NCBI RefSeq assembly: GCF_900088825.1
Contig: NZ_LT592170.1
Location: forward strand, 730,590-794,589
Reading direction: 5' to 3'
DNA length: 64,000 nucleotides
From: Thiomonas delicata
GTDB lineage: Bacteria; Pseudomonadota; Gammaproteobacteria; Burkholderiales; Burkholderiaceae_C
Shown here: positions 1 to 7,616 of the stretch, piece by piece
How the letters are laid out: every line of letters starts with the position of its first letter
Position numbering within the stretch: the first letter of the stretch is position 1
The notes under the pieces: generated by a model
Told to the model about the DNA's origin: nothing
Seen by the model: only the letters and a program-made list of their open reading frames with translations
Database searches by the model: none
Program-made: the position numbers and the translations under genes

Positions 1-332
1 CTGAACATGAAATCGAAGCCCTGGCCGCCGGCGCCATGGTTCGCGGCCGCGGTGGAGTAGCGGGCTTCCCAGATAACTTTGCGGCCCGTGGCGTTGCCGA
101 TCAGATCGGCAAGGCTTTGCGCCGTGGTGCCGACTTCGACGGCGCTTTCCTGCACCAGGCCGTTTTCGATGCCCAGGGTCAGATTGGCGCCGGCGGGCGC
201 AGCCATTGCGGTGCCTGGCTGGGCCGCCAAGGCGAAGACCGCCACGAGCAGCAGGCCAAAGGAATGCAGCGAGGTGGCGCAGCGGTTCAGGACATTCCGT
301 TTCAAAGCCATGGGGAACATGATGTGTTTCAT
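1..332 (-). CDS. secreted protein, 3' end beyond window (possibly PhnD-like binding protein)
   Basis: N-terminal part of an exported protein read toward base 1 and cut by the window edge. The first 45 or so residues look like a long signal peptide (basic start, Leu/Ala-rich core, cleavage near AMA-AP). The mature part begins with LTLGIENGLVQES and then AQSLADLIGNATGRKV, reminiscent of the opening of PhnD/phosphite-type periplasmic binding proteins, but only about 65 mature residues are visible, so the family is a guess. In-frame ATGs lie at 332, 320 and 311; none has a good ribosome-binding site. The region 333-623 upstream holds no gene that I can support. Confidence 0.45.
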   Translation of the reverse strand, partial: MKHIMFPMALKRNVLNRCATSLHSFGLLLVAVFALAAQPGTAMAAPAGANLTLGIENGLVQESAVEVGTTAQSLADLIGNATGRKVIWEARYSTAAANHGAGGQGFDFMF

Positions 333-623
333 TCAAGTGGCGGATTTTGAGTGCGGATGCCGGAGCCGCGCAACACACATGAATGAAGAAGGTTTGATCT
401 TTGCATCTTGTAAACCCTCGGCGCCTATTGGCAGTGGACTAGGCGGCTTCACTATGCATCGGCAGGGTATGGCACACCCCCTGGAGAGGAAGGGTAGCAG
501 GAAGGACGTGCCGCGGGCATGCCGCGCTGGGGGGGGCGCGCCGGGTCGATGGTGAGGGGGCGTGCCTGCGCGGCGGCGACGCCAGCGTCGCGCTAAGCTG
601 CACGATTTGCCCGCGAGCCCATC

Positions 624-1826
624 ATGTCTGAACTTCACAACCTGTTCCTGCCTTGCCCGCGCGGACTGGAGCCGGCGCTCGCGGCTGAAATGCAGGCGCT
701 GGAAAGCCCAACATTGCGCACCGGTAAAGAGGTTCCAAGCGGCGTGCCCGCCCGTGGAACGCTCGAAGATGTAATGCGGCTGAACCTGCATAGCCGCATC
801 GCATCCCGCGTCCTGCTGCGCTTGGGCCACGCCCCTGTCGAACAGGCGGACGATGTGTACCGGCTTGCCCTGAAGATGCCGTGGGAGCGCTGGTTTGCCC
901 CGGACCAAACGCTGCGCGTGGACGTGACCGCCGACCACAGCCCGCTGGAAAGTCTGCACTTCGCCGCGTTGCGCGCCAAGGACGGGCTGTGCGACCGTTT
1001 TCGCATGCGCGGCATGGAGCGCCCCGACGTGGACCGCGAGCAGCCCGATGTGCGGGTGCACCTGCACCTGAGCGCGACCGAGGCACTGCTGTATCTGGAC
1101 ACCTCCGGCGAGCCGCTCTTCAAGCGCGGTTGGCGCACGGCGCATGGCGAGGCGCCCTTGAAGGAGAATCTCGCGGCCGGCTTGCTCGCACTCTCCGGTT
1201 GGACGCCCCAAGCCGTGCTGTTCGATCCGCTCTGTGGCGCCGGAACCCTGGTGGTGGAGGCGGCGCAGATGGCCTGCAACCTGGCGCCGGGACTGGGGCG
1301 CGGCTTCGGGTTCGAACGTTTGCGCGGTTTCGGCGCGCAGGCCTGGGAAGACATTCGCCAGGCCGCCCTGGCCGCGCGCCGCGCCGCGCAGGCGCCCATT
1401 TTCGCGGCGGACATCGACCCGCGCATGGTGGAGTTGACGCGCGCCAATGCGCAGCGCGCGGGGGTGGAGGCGGTGGTCCAGGTCAAGCAGGGCGACGTGA
1501 TGGACGCGGTGCCGCCCATACAGCTGCAGCCCGGTCAGGCCGGCCATCTCGTCACCAACCCGCCCTACGCGGAACGCATCGAGGCCAAGGGCCGCGAGGC
1601 TGAAGAGTTCCTGCCGCGCCTGGGCGATGTGCTCAAGCAGCGCTTCACGGGCTGGAATGCCGCCCTGCTGCTGGCCGACCTGCAGGCCGATCGTGCGCTG
1701 CGCCTCAAGCCGGCGCGGCGGCACGTGGTCTACAACGGGCCGATCGAGTGCCGGCTTTTCACCTTTCAGCTCGTCGCCGGCCGGCCGCCGCGCAAGACCG
1801 CGGCCGGCGCTGGCGCCGGAGACTGA
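624..1826 (+). CDS. THUMP-domain class I SAM-dependent rRNA methyltransferase (RlmL N-terminal type)
   Basis: 400 aa. Residues 1-150 have the layout of a ferredoxin-like plus THUMP RNA-binding region (start LFLPCPRGLEPALAAEM); from about 165 a Rossmann methyltransferase fold follows, with the glycine-rich loop FDPLCGAGTLVVEAA near 200 and the catalytic NPPY near 313-316. NPPY is typical of N2-guanine or N6-adenine RNA/DNA methylases. The size and order match the stand-alone half of E. coli RlmL, which makes m2G2445 in 23S rRNA; the exact target here is inferred. It stands alone on the plus strand and converges on the nucleosidase gene, whose end is only 9 bases away. Confidence 0.85.
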   Translation: MSELHNLFLPCPRGLEPALAAEMQALESPTLRTGKEVPSGVPARGTLEDVMRLNLHSRIASRVLLRLGHAPVEQADDVYRLALKMPWERWFAPDQTLRVDVTADHSPLESLHFAALRAKDGLCDRFRMRGMERPDVDREQPDVRVHLHLSATEALLYLDTSGEPLFKRGWRTAHGEAPLKENLAAGLLALSGWTPQAVLFDPLCGAGTLVVEAAQMACNLAPGLGRGFGFERLRGFGAQAWEDIRQAALAARRAAQAPIFAADIDPRMVELTRANAQRAGVEAVVQVKQGDVMDAVPPIQLQPGQAGHLVTNPPYAERIEAKGREAEEFLPRLGDVLKQRFTGWNAALLLADLQADRALRLKPARRHVVYNGPIECRLFTFQLVAGRPPRKTAAGAGAGD

Positions 1827-1835
1827 TCCCGGCGG

Positions 1836-2612
1836 TCATGCACGGTTGAGGCTAGGCAGCGCCAGGCGCAAGACCTCGGCGCTGTAGTGCCGGGCCACCT
1901 GGATGTTGAAACGGTCGAAGTCGATGTGGGACGTGGCATCGGCACAGTCGGACACGCTGCGCACGGCGGCGAAGGGCACGCGGTAGTCCGCGCAGACCTG
2001 GGCCACCGCCGCGCTTTCCATGTCCACCGCCAGGGCGTCGGGCAGAACCTCGCGCAATTGCCGCACCTGGTCACCATGGTTGAAAAAGCGGTCGCCGCTG
2101 ACCACCAATCCTTGATGCACCCGTGGCGCGACGATGCCCAGCGCCTGCAGCCGCGCATGGCCGGCCGCGCTGTGCAGGGTTGCGTCGACCACGGTGCGCG
2201 CGGCGTCCAGCAGGCGCGCTGCCCACTGCGGATCGGCTTTGAAGCGGCTCTTGCCGGTAAGCGGCACCTCGAAACGGGGAAAAAGCGGCGAGGCGTCGAG
2301 ATCGTGCTGCAGCAGATCGTCGGCCACGACGATATCGCCGACTTTCACGTCTTGGTCGAGGCTACCCGCCGTGCCGGTGAACAGCAGGGTGCCGCAGGCA
2401 AATTCCGTGAGCAGGCTGGTGGCGGTGCAGGCGGCGGCCACCTTGCCGATGCCGCTGAGAACCATCACCACCTCGCGCCCGTACAGGCGGCCGCGGTGAT
2501 AGCTGCGTTGACCATGCAGCTGGACCGGGTGCGTGGGGATCAAGGCCTGCAGCAACATCTGCTGCTCTTCCCTCATCGCACAGAGGATGCCGATACGGGA
2601 GGATTCGTGCAT
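1836..2612 (-). CDS. mtnN: 5'-methylthioadenosine/S-adenosylhomocysteine nucleosidase family protein
   Basis: 258 aa, purine nucleoside phosphorylase/MTAN fold. The start IGILCAMREEQQMLL, the central VLSGIGKVAAACTATSLL and GDIVVADDLLQHDLDASPLFP, and the late VDMESAAVAQVCADYRVPFAAVRSVSDCAD are the usual family motifs; the Glu of MESAA contacts the ribose and the Asp of SDCAD protonates the adenine. It would cleave methylthioadenosine or S-adenosylhomocysteine to adenine plus the thio-ribose, closing the methyl cycle. It is slightly longer than E. coli MtnN (232 aa). The glycerophosphodiesterase gene lies 33 bases upstream on the same strand, so they may be cotranscribed. Confidence 0.88.
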   Translation of the reverse strand: MHESSRIGILCAMREEQQMLLQALIPTHPVQLHGQRSYHRGRLYGREVVMVLSGIGKVAAACTATSLLTEFACGTLLFTGTAGSLDQDVKVGDIVVADDLLQHDLDASPLFPRFEVPLTGKSRFKADPQWAARLLDAARTVVDATLHSAAGHARLQALGIVAPRVHQGLVVSGDRFFNHGDQVRQLREVLPDALAVDMESAAVAQVCADYRVPFAAVRSVSDCADATSHIDFDRFNIQVARHYSAEVLRLALPSLNRA

Positions 2613-2645
2613 GGCTGGCGGGTTGGAACAGACGAAAGGCGCGGC

Positions 2646-3395
2646 TCAGGCAGCCAGGGCGTCGGTGAAGACGCCGACGCCTGCCGCCAGCAAGCGAGCG
2701 ACTTCGCCGGGGTCGTCGACAGTGTAGGCGCGCAGTTGCAGTCCCTGCGCCTGAACTTCCGCGATCAGAGCGGGCGTGCATTGCGAGGCGTGCAGATGCA
2801 GGGCCGCCAGGTCCAGCGCCTGCGCCACTTCGCGCCAGCGCGCCGGCAACCGTTCGCATAGCCACGCGCGGACCAGCCCGGGTGCGGCTTGTTGCGCGCC
2901 CTGCAGGGCCGGAATCGAGAAGGAGGACAGGCAGGGTGGCTGCGGCGAGCCGGCCCACAGCCGGACCGCTTGCCGCGCGATGCGCAAGCCCCAGTCGGCC
3001 TGCCGCGCGGCGCTGGCGTCGGTGTCGGGCTTGAGTTCCAGATTCAGCCAGAGATCATGGCCGGCGACCAACCCGGCCAGATCGGCAAGGCTGGGTATGC
3101 GCTCGCCGCTGAAGCGCGCGCCGAACTTGCGACCCGCATCCACGCGCGCGAGCTGGGTCCACGGCTTCCAGCTCGCGCGGCCGCTGGCGGTGGTGGTGCG
3201 GTCAAGCCAATCGTCGTGCAGAAGGAAGGCAACGCCGTCGGCACTGAGTTTGACATCGCACTCGAACGCGGTCAGCCCGGCGTCCAGGCCGGCGCGAAAT
3301 GCGGCGAGCGTGTTTTCGGGCGCCAGCGATCCACCGCCACGGTGGGCGATGCGCTGCGCGGGGTTTGGGCTGGATCCAGGCTCAGTACCAAGCAT
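2646..3395 (-). CDS. ugpQ: glycerophosphodiester phosphodiesterase (UgpQ type)
   Basis: 249 aa TIM-barrel enzyme without a signal peptide, so cytoplasmic. Residues 15-30 carry IAHRGGGSLAPENT with the catalytic His and the metal-binding Glu; FECDVKLSADGVAFLLHDDWLDRTT supplies the second His and further acidic ligands, and LNLELKPD is the later metal site. It hydrolyses glycerophosphodiesters to glycerol-3-phosphate and an alcohol, which fits a genome segment rich in phosphorus-salvage enzymes, though it is distant from the main cluster. The first codon has upstream sequence GTGAAAG-like but no clear Shine-Dalgarno. Confidence 0.9.
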   Translation of the reverse strand: MLGTEPGSSPNPAQRIAHRGGGSLAPENTLAAFRAGLDAGLTAFECDVKLSADGVAFLLHDDWLDRTTTASGRASWKPWTQLARVDAGRKFGARFSGERIPSLADLAGLVAGHDLWLNLELKPDTDASAARQADWGLRIARQAVRLWAGSPQPPCLSSFSIPALQGAQQAAPGLVRAWLCERLPARWREVAQALDLAALHLHASQCTPALIAEVQAQGLQLRAYTVDDPGEVARLLAAGVGVFTDALAA

Positions 3396-3774
3396 TGCGA
3401 AATGTGAAAGATGTGAATAAACGTGTCGGTATGCGCCTCTCGTTATATCCAGCAGAACCGTTCGAAATACCGGTCCGAGTAAGCAAGGCGCGAACCTGTC
3501 AGTCTGGCAGGGAGCCAGGCTGGACGTTCATGAAAGCGCGCATCGACTCGTTTATGCGTTTTTGCGCATAGGCCGAGCGTCGAGAAGGCGTTGTTTTTCA
3601 TGCTCCGCTTGTCCTTCGATCAGAAGAAAAACAGATCAAGACCATCGAAAAGACCAATTTGCTTGCCGGGTTGAAACATCATGCAATAAGTCCATCGCGT
3701 GCGACGGAAAAGCATCGATCGCGCGGATTCGCGGCCCATCCGGACCGCGAGCGACCTTGGAGGAAGATTGCACC
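3396..3774. other. intergenic region between divergent ugpQ and sorA
   Basis: 379 bases without a convincing gene; an open frame continuing upstream of sorA from 3562 has no coding character. It is less GC-rich than its surroundings. Small dyads are visible, such as CTGGC/GCCAG at about 3507-3521 and TATGCG/CGCATA near 3553-3570. The last 20 bases hold the sorA ribosome-binding site. The region presumably contains both divergent promoters, but I cannot place them with confidence. Confidence 0.5.
3759..3764 (+). promoter_or_regulatory. ribosome-binding site of sorA
   Basis: GGAGGA ends 10 bases before the ATG at 3775. It selects this start over the in-frame ATG at 3562, which would add 71 residues without homology and would bury the Tat signal peptide inside the protein. 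Confidence 0.8.
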
Positions 3775-5016
3775 ATGGCATCAAACAAGCCCCAAATCGA
3801 CGCCGCCGTGCGGCGGCAATTGTTGCAGGCCGGCGTGCTCGGCCTTGGCGCGGCAGCGCTGGCGCCTCGCAGCTTTGCTGCGGACATGATCAAGCTGCCC
3901 TTGCCGGGCGGGCCGGATGAACGTCGGCTGACCTCGGCATTTCCGCAAAAGGGCACGATGATTCTGCAGCGGACCCGACCACCGCTGCTGGAAACGCCGT
4001 TTTCCGTGTTCGACAAGGGCGTGTTCACCCCGGTCAACCAGTTTTACGTGCGCTGGCACTGGGCCGATATCCCGACCCACATGGACCCCAAGACCCATAC
4101 CGTGACCATCAGCGGGCATGTGAACAAGGAACTCAAGTTCACCGTGTTCGACCTGATGCGCAAGTTCAAGCATGTGGAACTGGCGGCGGTGAACCAGTGT
4201 TCCGGCAACTCGCGCGGCTACTTCCAGCCGCGCGTCGCGGGAGGCGAGTGGAGCAATGGCGCCATGGGTAACGCGCGCTGGGTCGGCGTGCGGCTGAAGG
4301 ATGTCCTCGATGAAGCCGGCGTCAAGGCCGGCGCGGTGCAGGTGCAGTTCGAGGGCTCCGAGCGTCCGGTCATTCCCACCGCGCCCAATCTGAAAAAGTC
4401 CCTCAGCGTCGACCATGCGCGCGACGGCGACGTGATGATCGCCTGGGAAATGAACGGCCAAACCCTGCCGCTGCTCAACGGGTTCCCCTTCCGCTTGGTG
4501 GTCCCCGGCTGGTACGCCACCTACTGGACCAAGGCGCTCCAGCACATCAGGGTCCTGGATCACGAGGACACCAATTTCTGGATGCACCCGGCTTACACCA
4601 TCCCCGACAACTGGCCGCACGCCAATATGACGCCAGGCGAGAAGGACGTGAAATTCGTGCCCATCAACCGCATGGTGCCGCGCTCGTTCATCACCAATCT
4701 CACCACCGGCGCCAAGGTTCCGGCCGGCCGGCCGGAGTTGGTGCGCGGCATCGCCTTCGGCGGCGATACGGGTGTGAAGACCGTCGAGTTGTCCACCGAC
4801 GGCGGCAAGACCTGGACCCCCACGCAATTGGGCCGCGATTACGGCAAGTTCAGTTTCCGGCAGTGGAGCACCCATGTGAAGCTGGACAAGGGCGACCAGA
4901 CCCTTATGGTCCGCTGCACCAACAGCGACGGCCTGCAGCAGCCCATGACGCCGAACTGGAACCCAGGCGGCTTCATGCGCAACGTGGTCGAGTCCACCTC
5001 CGTGCTGGCCGTTTGA
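3775..5016 (+). CDS. sorA: sulfite:cytochrome c oxidoreductase, molybdopterin subunit
   Basis: 413 aa. The N-terminus has a twin-arginine signal (VRRQLLQAG, then a Gly/Ala/Leu stretch and cleavage near SFA-AD at 35-37), so the folded cofactor enzyme is exported by Tat. Residues 95-330 form the sulfite-oxidase molybdopterin domain; Cys142 in AAVNQCSGNSRGYF is the expected molybdenum ligand. The C-terminal 100 residues match the Mo-co dimerisation domain (ELSTDGGKTW). It oxidises sulfite to sulfate in the periplasm and passes electrons to the cytochrome encoded 14 bases downstream. The pair matches the SorAB layout of Starkeya. The alternative SoxC is less likely because a SorB-like monoheme partner is adjacent. 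Confidence 0.93.
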   Translation: MASNKPQIDAAVRRQLLQAGVLGLGAAALAPRSFAADMIKLPLPGGPDERRLTSAFPQKGTMILQRTRPPLLETPFSVFDKGVFTPVNQFYVRWHWADIPTHMDPKTHTVTISGHVNKELKFTVFDLMRKFKHVELAAVNQCSGNSRGYFQPRVAGGEWSNGAMGNARWVGVRLKDVLDEAGVKAGAVQVQFEGSERPVIPTAPNLKKSLSVDHARDGDVMIAWEMNGQTLPLLNGFPFRLVVPGWYATYWTKALQHIRVLDHEDTNFWMHPAYTIPDNWPHANMTPGEKDVKFVPINRMVPRSFITNLTTGAKVPAGRPELVRGIAFGGDTGVKTVELSTDGGKTWTPTQLGRDYGKFSFRQWSTHVKLDKGDQTLMVRCTNSDGLQQPMTPNWNPGGFMRNVVESTSVLAV

Positions 5017-5030
5017 TCCTGGAGAACCAC

Positions 5031-5381
5031 ATGAAAACGCATCAAAGCATCTTTGCACTCGGCGCCGCCGTCACCGCCGCCTTCGGCCTGGCAGCTCTGC
5101 TGGCCAGCGGCCCCGCGCAGGCGATCACCCTGCATAACGAAAGCATCACACTGCCCACCAGCACCCGGGTGTTTCCCGGGGACACGGCGGGTGCCAAGGC
5201 CGCCAACAGCTATTGTCTGATGTGCCACTCGGTCGGCATGGTGATGAACCAGCCCGACCTGGGCAAGGCGGCCTGGCTGGTCGAGGTGAACAAGATGAAA
5301 AACGCGTTCAAGGCGCCGATCCCCGACGACCAGGTGGCGGTGATCGCCGATTACCTCGACAGCATCAAGGGCAAGAAGTGA
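5031..5381 (+). CDS. sorB: sulfite dehydrogenase monoheme cytochrome c subunit
   Basis: 116 aa. A Sec signal peptide (MKTHQSIF then a hydrophobic core, cleavage near AQA-IT at 29-31) precedes a small cytochrome c. The heme site is C62-L-M-C65-H66; a downstream Met in VGMVMNQPDLG is a possible axial ligand. Its start has a good ribosome-binding site (TGGAGA, 5039 minus 18) and lies 14 bases after sorA. The short size and single heme are typical of SorB, the electron acceptor of SorA, which would pass electrons to a soluble cytochrome or oxidase. Confidence 0.92.
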   Translation: MKTHQSIFALGAAVTAAFGLAALLASGPAQAITLHNESITLPTSTRVFPGDTAGAKAANSYCLMCHSVGMVMNQPDLGKAAWLVEVNKMKNAFKAPIPDDQVAVIADYLDSIKGKK

Positions 5382-5415
5382 GCTGAGCCATGCCGTGGCG
5401 CAGGCGCGCCACGGT

Positions 5416-5676
5416 TCACTCCCCGCAGCGGGTCTTCAACGTGTCGAGCTGGCTGTAGGTGATCGGCTTGCCGCCCGCGGTGGCCTTGGTGATGGCTTGC
5501 TGCATGCAGGGCGTCGAGGCGCTCATTTGCAGCTCGGCGGCATCCACCGGAAGGCTGTCGCGCCGCAGGCGCAGCAAGCCGAGGATGAGGGCCAGAACCA
5601 GAACGCCTACGCCGATGCCGATGAGGCCCTGCAACTGCACATTGAGCGGCTTCTTGGCGGTCGTTTCCTGGGTCAT
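5416..5676 (-). CDS. small membrane-anchored hypothetical protein
   Basis: 86 aa. One strong membrane segment (LIGIGVGVLVLALILGLLRL, about 18-37) with a short cytoplasmic N-terminus, followed by a soluble tail containing two Cys (C57 and the C near the end, in TRCGE), which could form a disulfide in the periplasm. I do not recognise the family. It is convergent with sorB, and the PEBP gene lies 70 bases upstream on the same strand. Confidence 0.6.
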   Translation of the reverse strand: MTQETTAKKPLNVQLQGLIGIGVGVLVLALILGLLRLRRDSLPVDAAELQMSASTPCMQQAITKATAGGKPITYSQLDTLKTRCGE

Positions 5677-5746
5677 GGGAGATGGCGCGGCAAGGCCTGC
5701 CGCCTGGGCGATTGAGGATGGCGAAGTTTAAGGCCTGGCTTCGCCA

Positions 5747-6385
5747 TCAGGCCTTAACCATGTTCAACAGCGTGGGGTTGAGGGTGTAGGTGCCCGTCAG
5801 GGAGGCTTGGGCCAGCACATGGCCGCCAATGGCCTGCCGCACCTGCTGCCCGGTGAAGGCGCCATCGACCGGGCAACGCGCGATAGACAGCGCATACAGG
5901 GTGAAGGTGTAGTGGTGCAGCCGTTCATCGTTCCATGGCGGACACGGGCCGTCGTAGCCGTGGTAGAGACCTTCCATGTCCTGATCGCCCTTGAACCAGG
6001 CCGTGTAATCGTTGATGCCGTGGCGTGGTCCGCCTGCCGGCAGCGGGCCTTTGCCGCGCGGGGTGACGTTGGCGCTCATCGCGCCCTCGGCGATTTCGTG
6101 CCAGCTGGCTGGAATGTCGACCAGCACCCAGTGGAAAAAATCCACGCGCGGCAGGTCGGCCGCAACGGTGTGGCCTTCGCGGTTCACATCGTCGGCGCGG
6201 CTGGGGACGTCCGGGTCGTGGCAGATGAGCGCGAAGCTTTGCGTGCCGGCGGGCGCACCCGACCAGGCCAGGTGCGGATTGCGGTTGTCCGAAAGCGCGA
6301 CATGGCCCACGGCGGATGGCTTGCAAAACGCAAGCCGCGTCGGAACGGCTTGCTGGTCGTGGAAAGACGTGCTGCTGAGTTGCAT
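5747..6385 (-). CDS. YbhB/YbcL-family Raf-kinase-inhibitor-like (PEBP) protein
   Basis: 212 aa. PEBP hallmarks are present: PHLAWSGAPAGTQSFALICHDPDVP early, FFHWVLVDIPAS in the middle, and GPCPPWNDERLHHYTFTLYAL later, which form the anion-binding pocket. There is no signal peptide, so it is probably cytoplasmic like E. coli YbhB. In bacteria the physiological role is unclear; phosphorylated small molecules or lipids are possible ligands. It carries an insertion relative to the roughly 160-residue enteric proteins, as do many proteobacterial members. Confidence 0.88.
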   Translation of the reverse strand: MQLSSTSFHDQQAVPTRLAFCKPSAVGHVALSDNRNPHLAWSGAPAGTQSFALICHDPDVPSRADDVNREGHTVAADLPRVDFFHWVLVDIPASWHEIAEGAMSANVTPRGKGPLPAGGPRHGINDYTAWFKGDQDMEGLYHGYDGPCPPWNDERLHHYTFTLYALSIARCPVDGAFTGQQVRQAIGGHVLAQASLTGTYTLNPTLLNMVKA

Positions 6386-6540
6386 GGCGAACTCCGGTTC
6401 TTGCGGCGGATGGGTTTGGGCGGGCTGCGCCGGCGTCGGCTCAAGGCGAGCCTGGGCTTCAATTTAGCGCAGCGGGCCATGCCGTGCACGCGTGCGAGTC
6501 AAGACCGATGCCGACGGCTCGCGCGTTGGGTGGCCGGGCG

Positions 6541-7467
6541 CTACTCGGGCAGATGCGCGCTGGCTTCGGGCTGACCGCACTCCTCCTGGTGGCTTTCCTC
6601 TCCCTGCGGCAGGGTTTCGATGGTGACGCCGATGCCTGGAATGGCGTCCATCAACGCTTTCTCCACGGCCAGTCGGCAGTGCGCGGCATGGCCCAGCGAC
6701 CACTGCGACGGCATGTGCATGTGCATGCTGACGAAGCGGCGCGTGCCGGCGCGGCGCGTACGGACATGGTCGAAGCGCACGTCGGCGCTGCGGTAGCGTT
6801 CGAGCACTTTTTCCACGGCGGCGAGATCATCGTCGGGCAGGGATTTGTCCATCAGACCGTCCACCGAGCGCGCGACCAGACTGTAGGCCTCGCGCAGGAT
6901 GTGCAGAGCCACGACGATACCCACCACCGGGTCCAGCCACAGCCAGCCGGTGAGCGGCACCAGCATGACTCCGATGATCACGCCCAGACTGGTCCACACG
7001 TCCGTCAGCAAATGGCGCGCATCGGCCTCCAGCGCGATGGAGCGCAGATTCCTGGACCCGCGCAGCATCCACCACGCCACCGCGGCGTTGACGACGGTGG
7101 CAAGTGCTGTCAGCACCACCCCCGCAGCAACCGCCTCGACCGGGCGCGGCGCCATCAGGCGGTTGGCCGCCTCGATGATGATGAGCACGGCGGCCAGACC
7201 CACCAGAAGGCCCTCGATGCCGCTGGAAAAGTATTCGGCCTTGGAATGACCATAGGGATGGTCGGCGTCGGGAGGGCGTCCCGCGATGCTGACCATCAGC
7301 AGCGCGAACCCGGCCGCCACCACGTTGACCAGCGATTCCATGGCGTCGGACAGGAAACCCACCGAGCCCGTGAGTTTCCATGCCAGCATCTTGAGTCCGA
7401 TCACCACGAGCGCGGCGATCAGCGAAACATAGAGATAACGGCGTATGTGCATGGCTCGATTGTGCAT
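6541..7467 (-). CDS. cation diffusion facilitator (CDF) transporter
   Basis: About 308 aa from the ATG at 7467 (another in-frame ATG is at 7452; the frame runs open to a TTG at 7503). Six membrane segments are visible in the first 200 residues. Metal-site motifs are LSDAMESLVN in TM2 and EADARHLLTDVW in TM5, where His and Asp are spaced as in FieF; HPYGHSKAEYF follows TM2. The TM2 motif is not the DxxxD of FieF but the D..ES..N variant common in other CDFs. A soluble cytoplasmic domain with MHMHMPSQWSLGHAAHC follows. It should export a divalent metal (Zn, Fe, Co or Mn, not decidable) by proton antiport. Confidence 0.88.
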   Translation of the reverse strand: MHNRAMHIRRYLYVSLIAALVVIGLKMLAWKLTGSVGFLSDAMESLVNVVAAGFALLMVSIAGRPPDADHPYGHSKAEYFSSGIEGLLVGLAAVLIIIEAANRLMAPRPVEAVAAGVVLTALATVVNAAVAWWMLRGSRNLRSIALEADARHLLTDVWTSLGVIIGVMLVPLTGWLWLDPVVGIVVALHILREAYSLVARSVDGLMDKSLPDDDLAAVEKVLERYRSADVRFDHVRTRRAGTRRFVSMHMHMPSQWSLGHAAHCRLAVEKALMDAIPGIGVTIETLPQGEESHQEECGQPEASAHLPE

Positions 7468-7601
7468 GCGCGCAAAGGTGCGCGGCAGGGCACCGAGAAA
7501 CAAGGGCCATTCGCTTTTGCATTCAACGGACCTCGCTCGGCACTGCTCGAATTCCAGCCATCTCGACGCCTGGGGCTTGTCACGATGGAGCCGATAGACT
7601 T

Positions 7602-7606
7602 GGAGG
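7602..7606 (+). promoter_or_regulatory. ribosome-binding site supporting a TTG start
   Basis: GGAGG lies 10 bases before a TTG at 7617. The first ATG of this frame, at 7656, has no comparable site. This favours initiation at TTG and adds 13 residues to the permease. Confidence 0.6.
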
Positions 7607-7616
7607 TTTACGCCAC

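Noticed and set aside
333-1724. Long open frame on the minus strand opposite the methyltransferase gene
   Set aside because: Composition is Arg/Gln/His-rich, as expected for the complement of a GC-rich gene, with no domain; the plus-strand frame has clear motifs. Similar long frames opposite sorA, phoX, prfA and others were rejected for the same reason.
3562-3774. N-terminal extension of sorA from ATG 3562
   Set aside because: It would place the Tat signal internally and lacks a ribosome-binding site, while ATG 3775 has GGAGGA.
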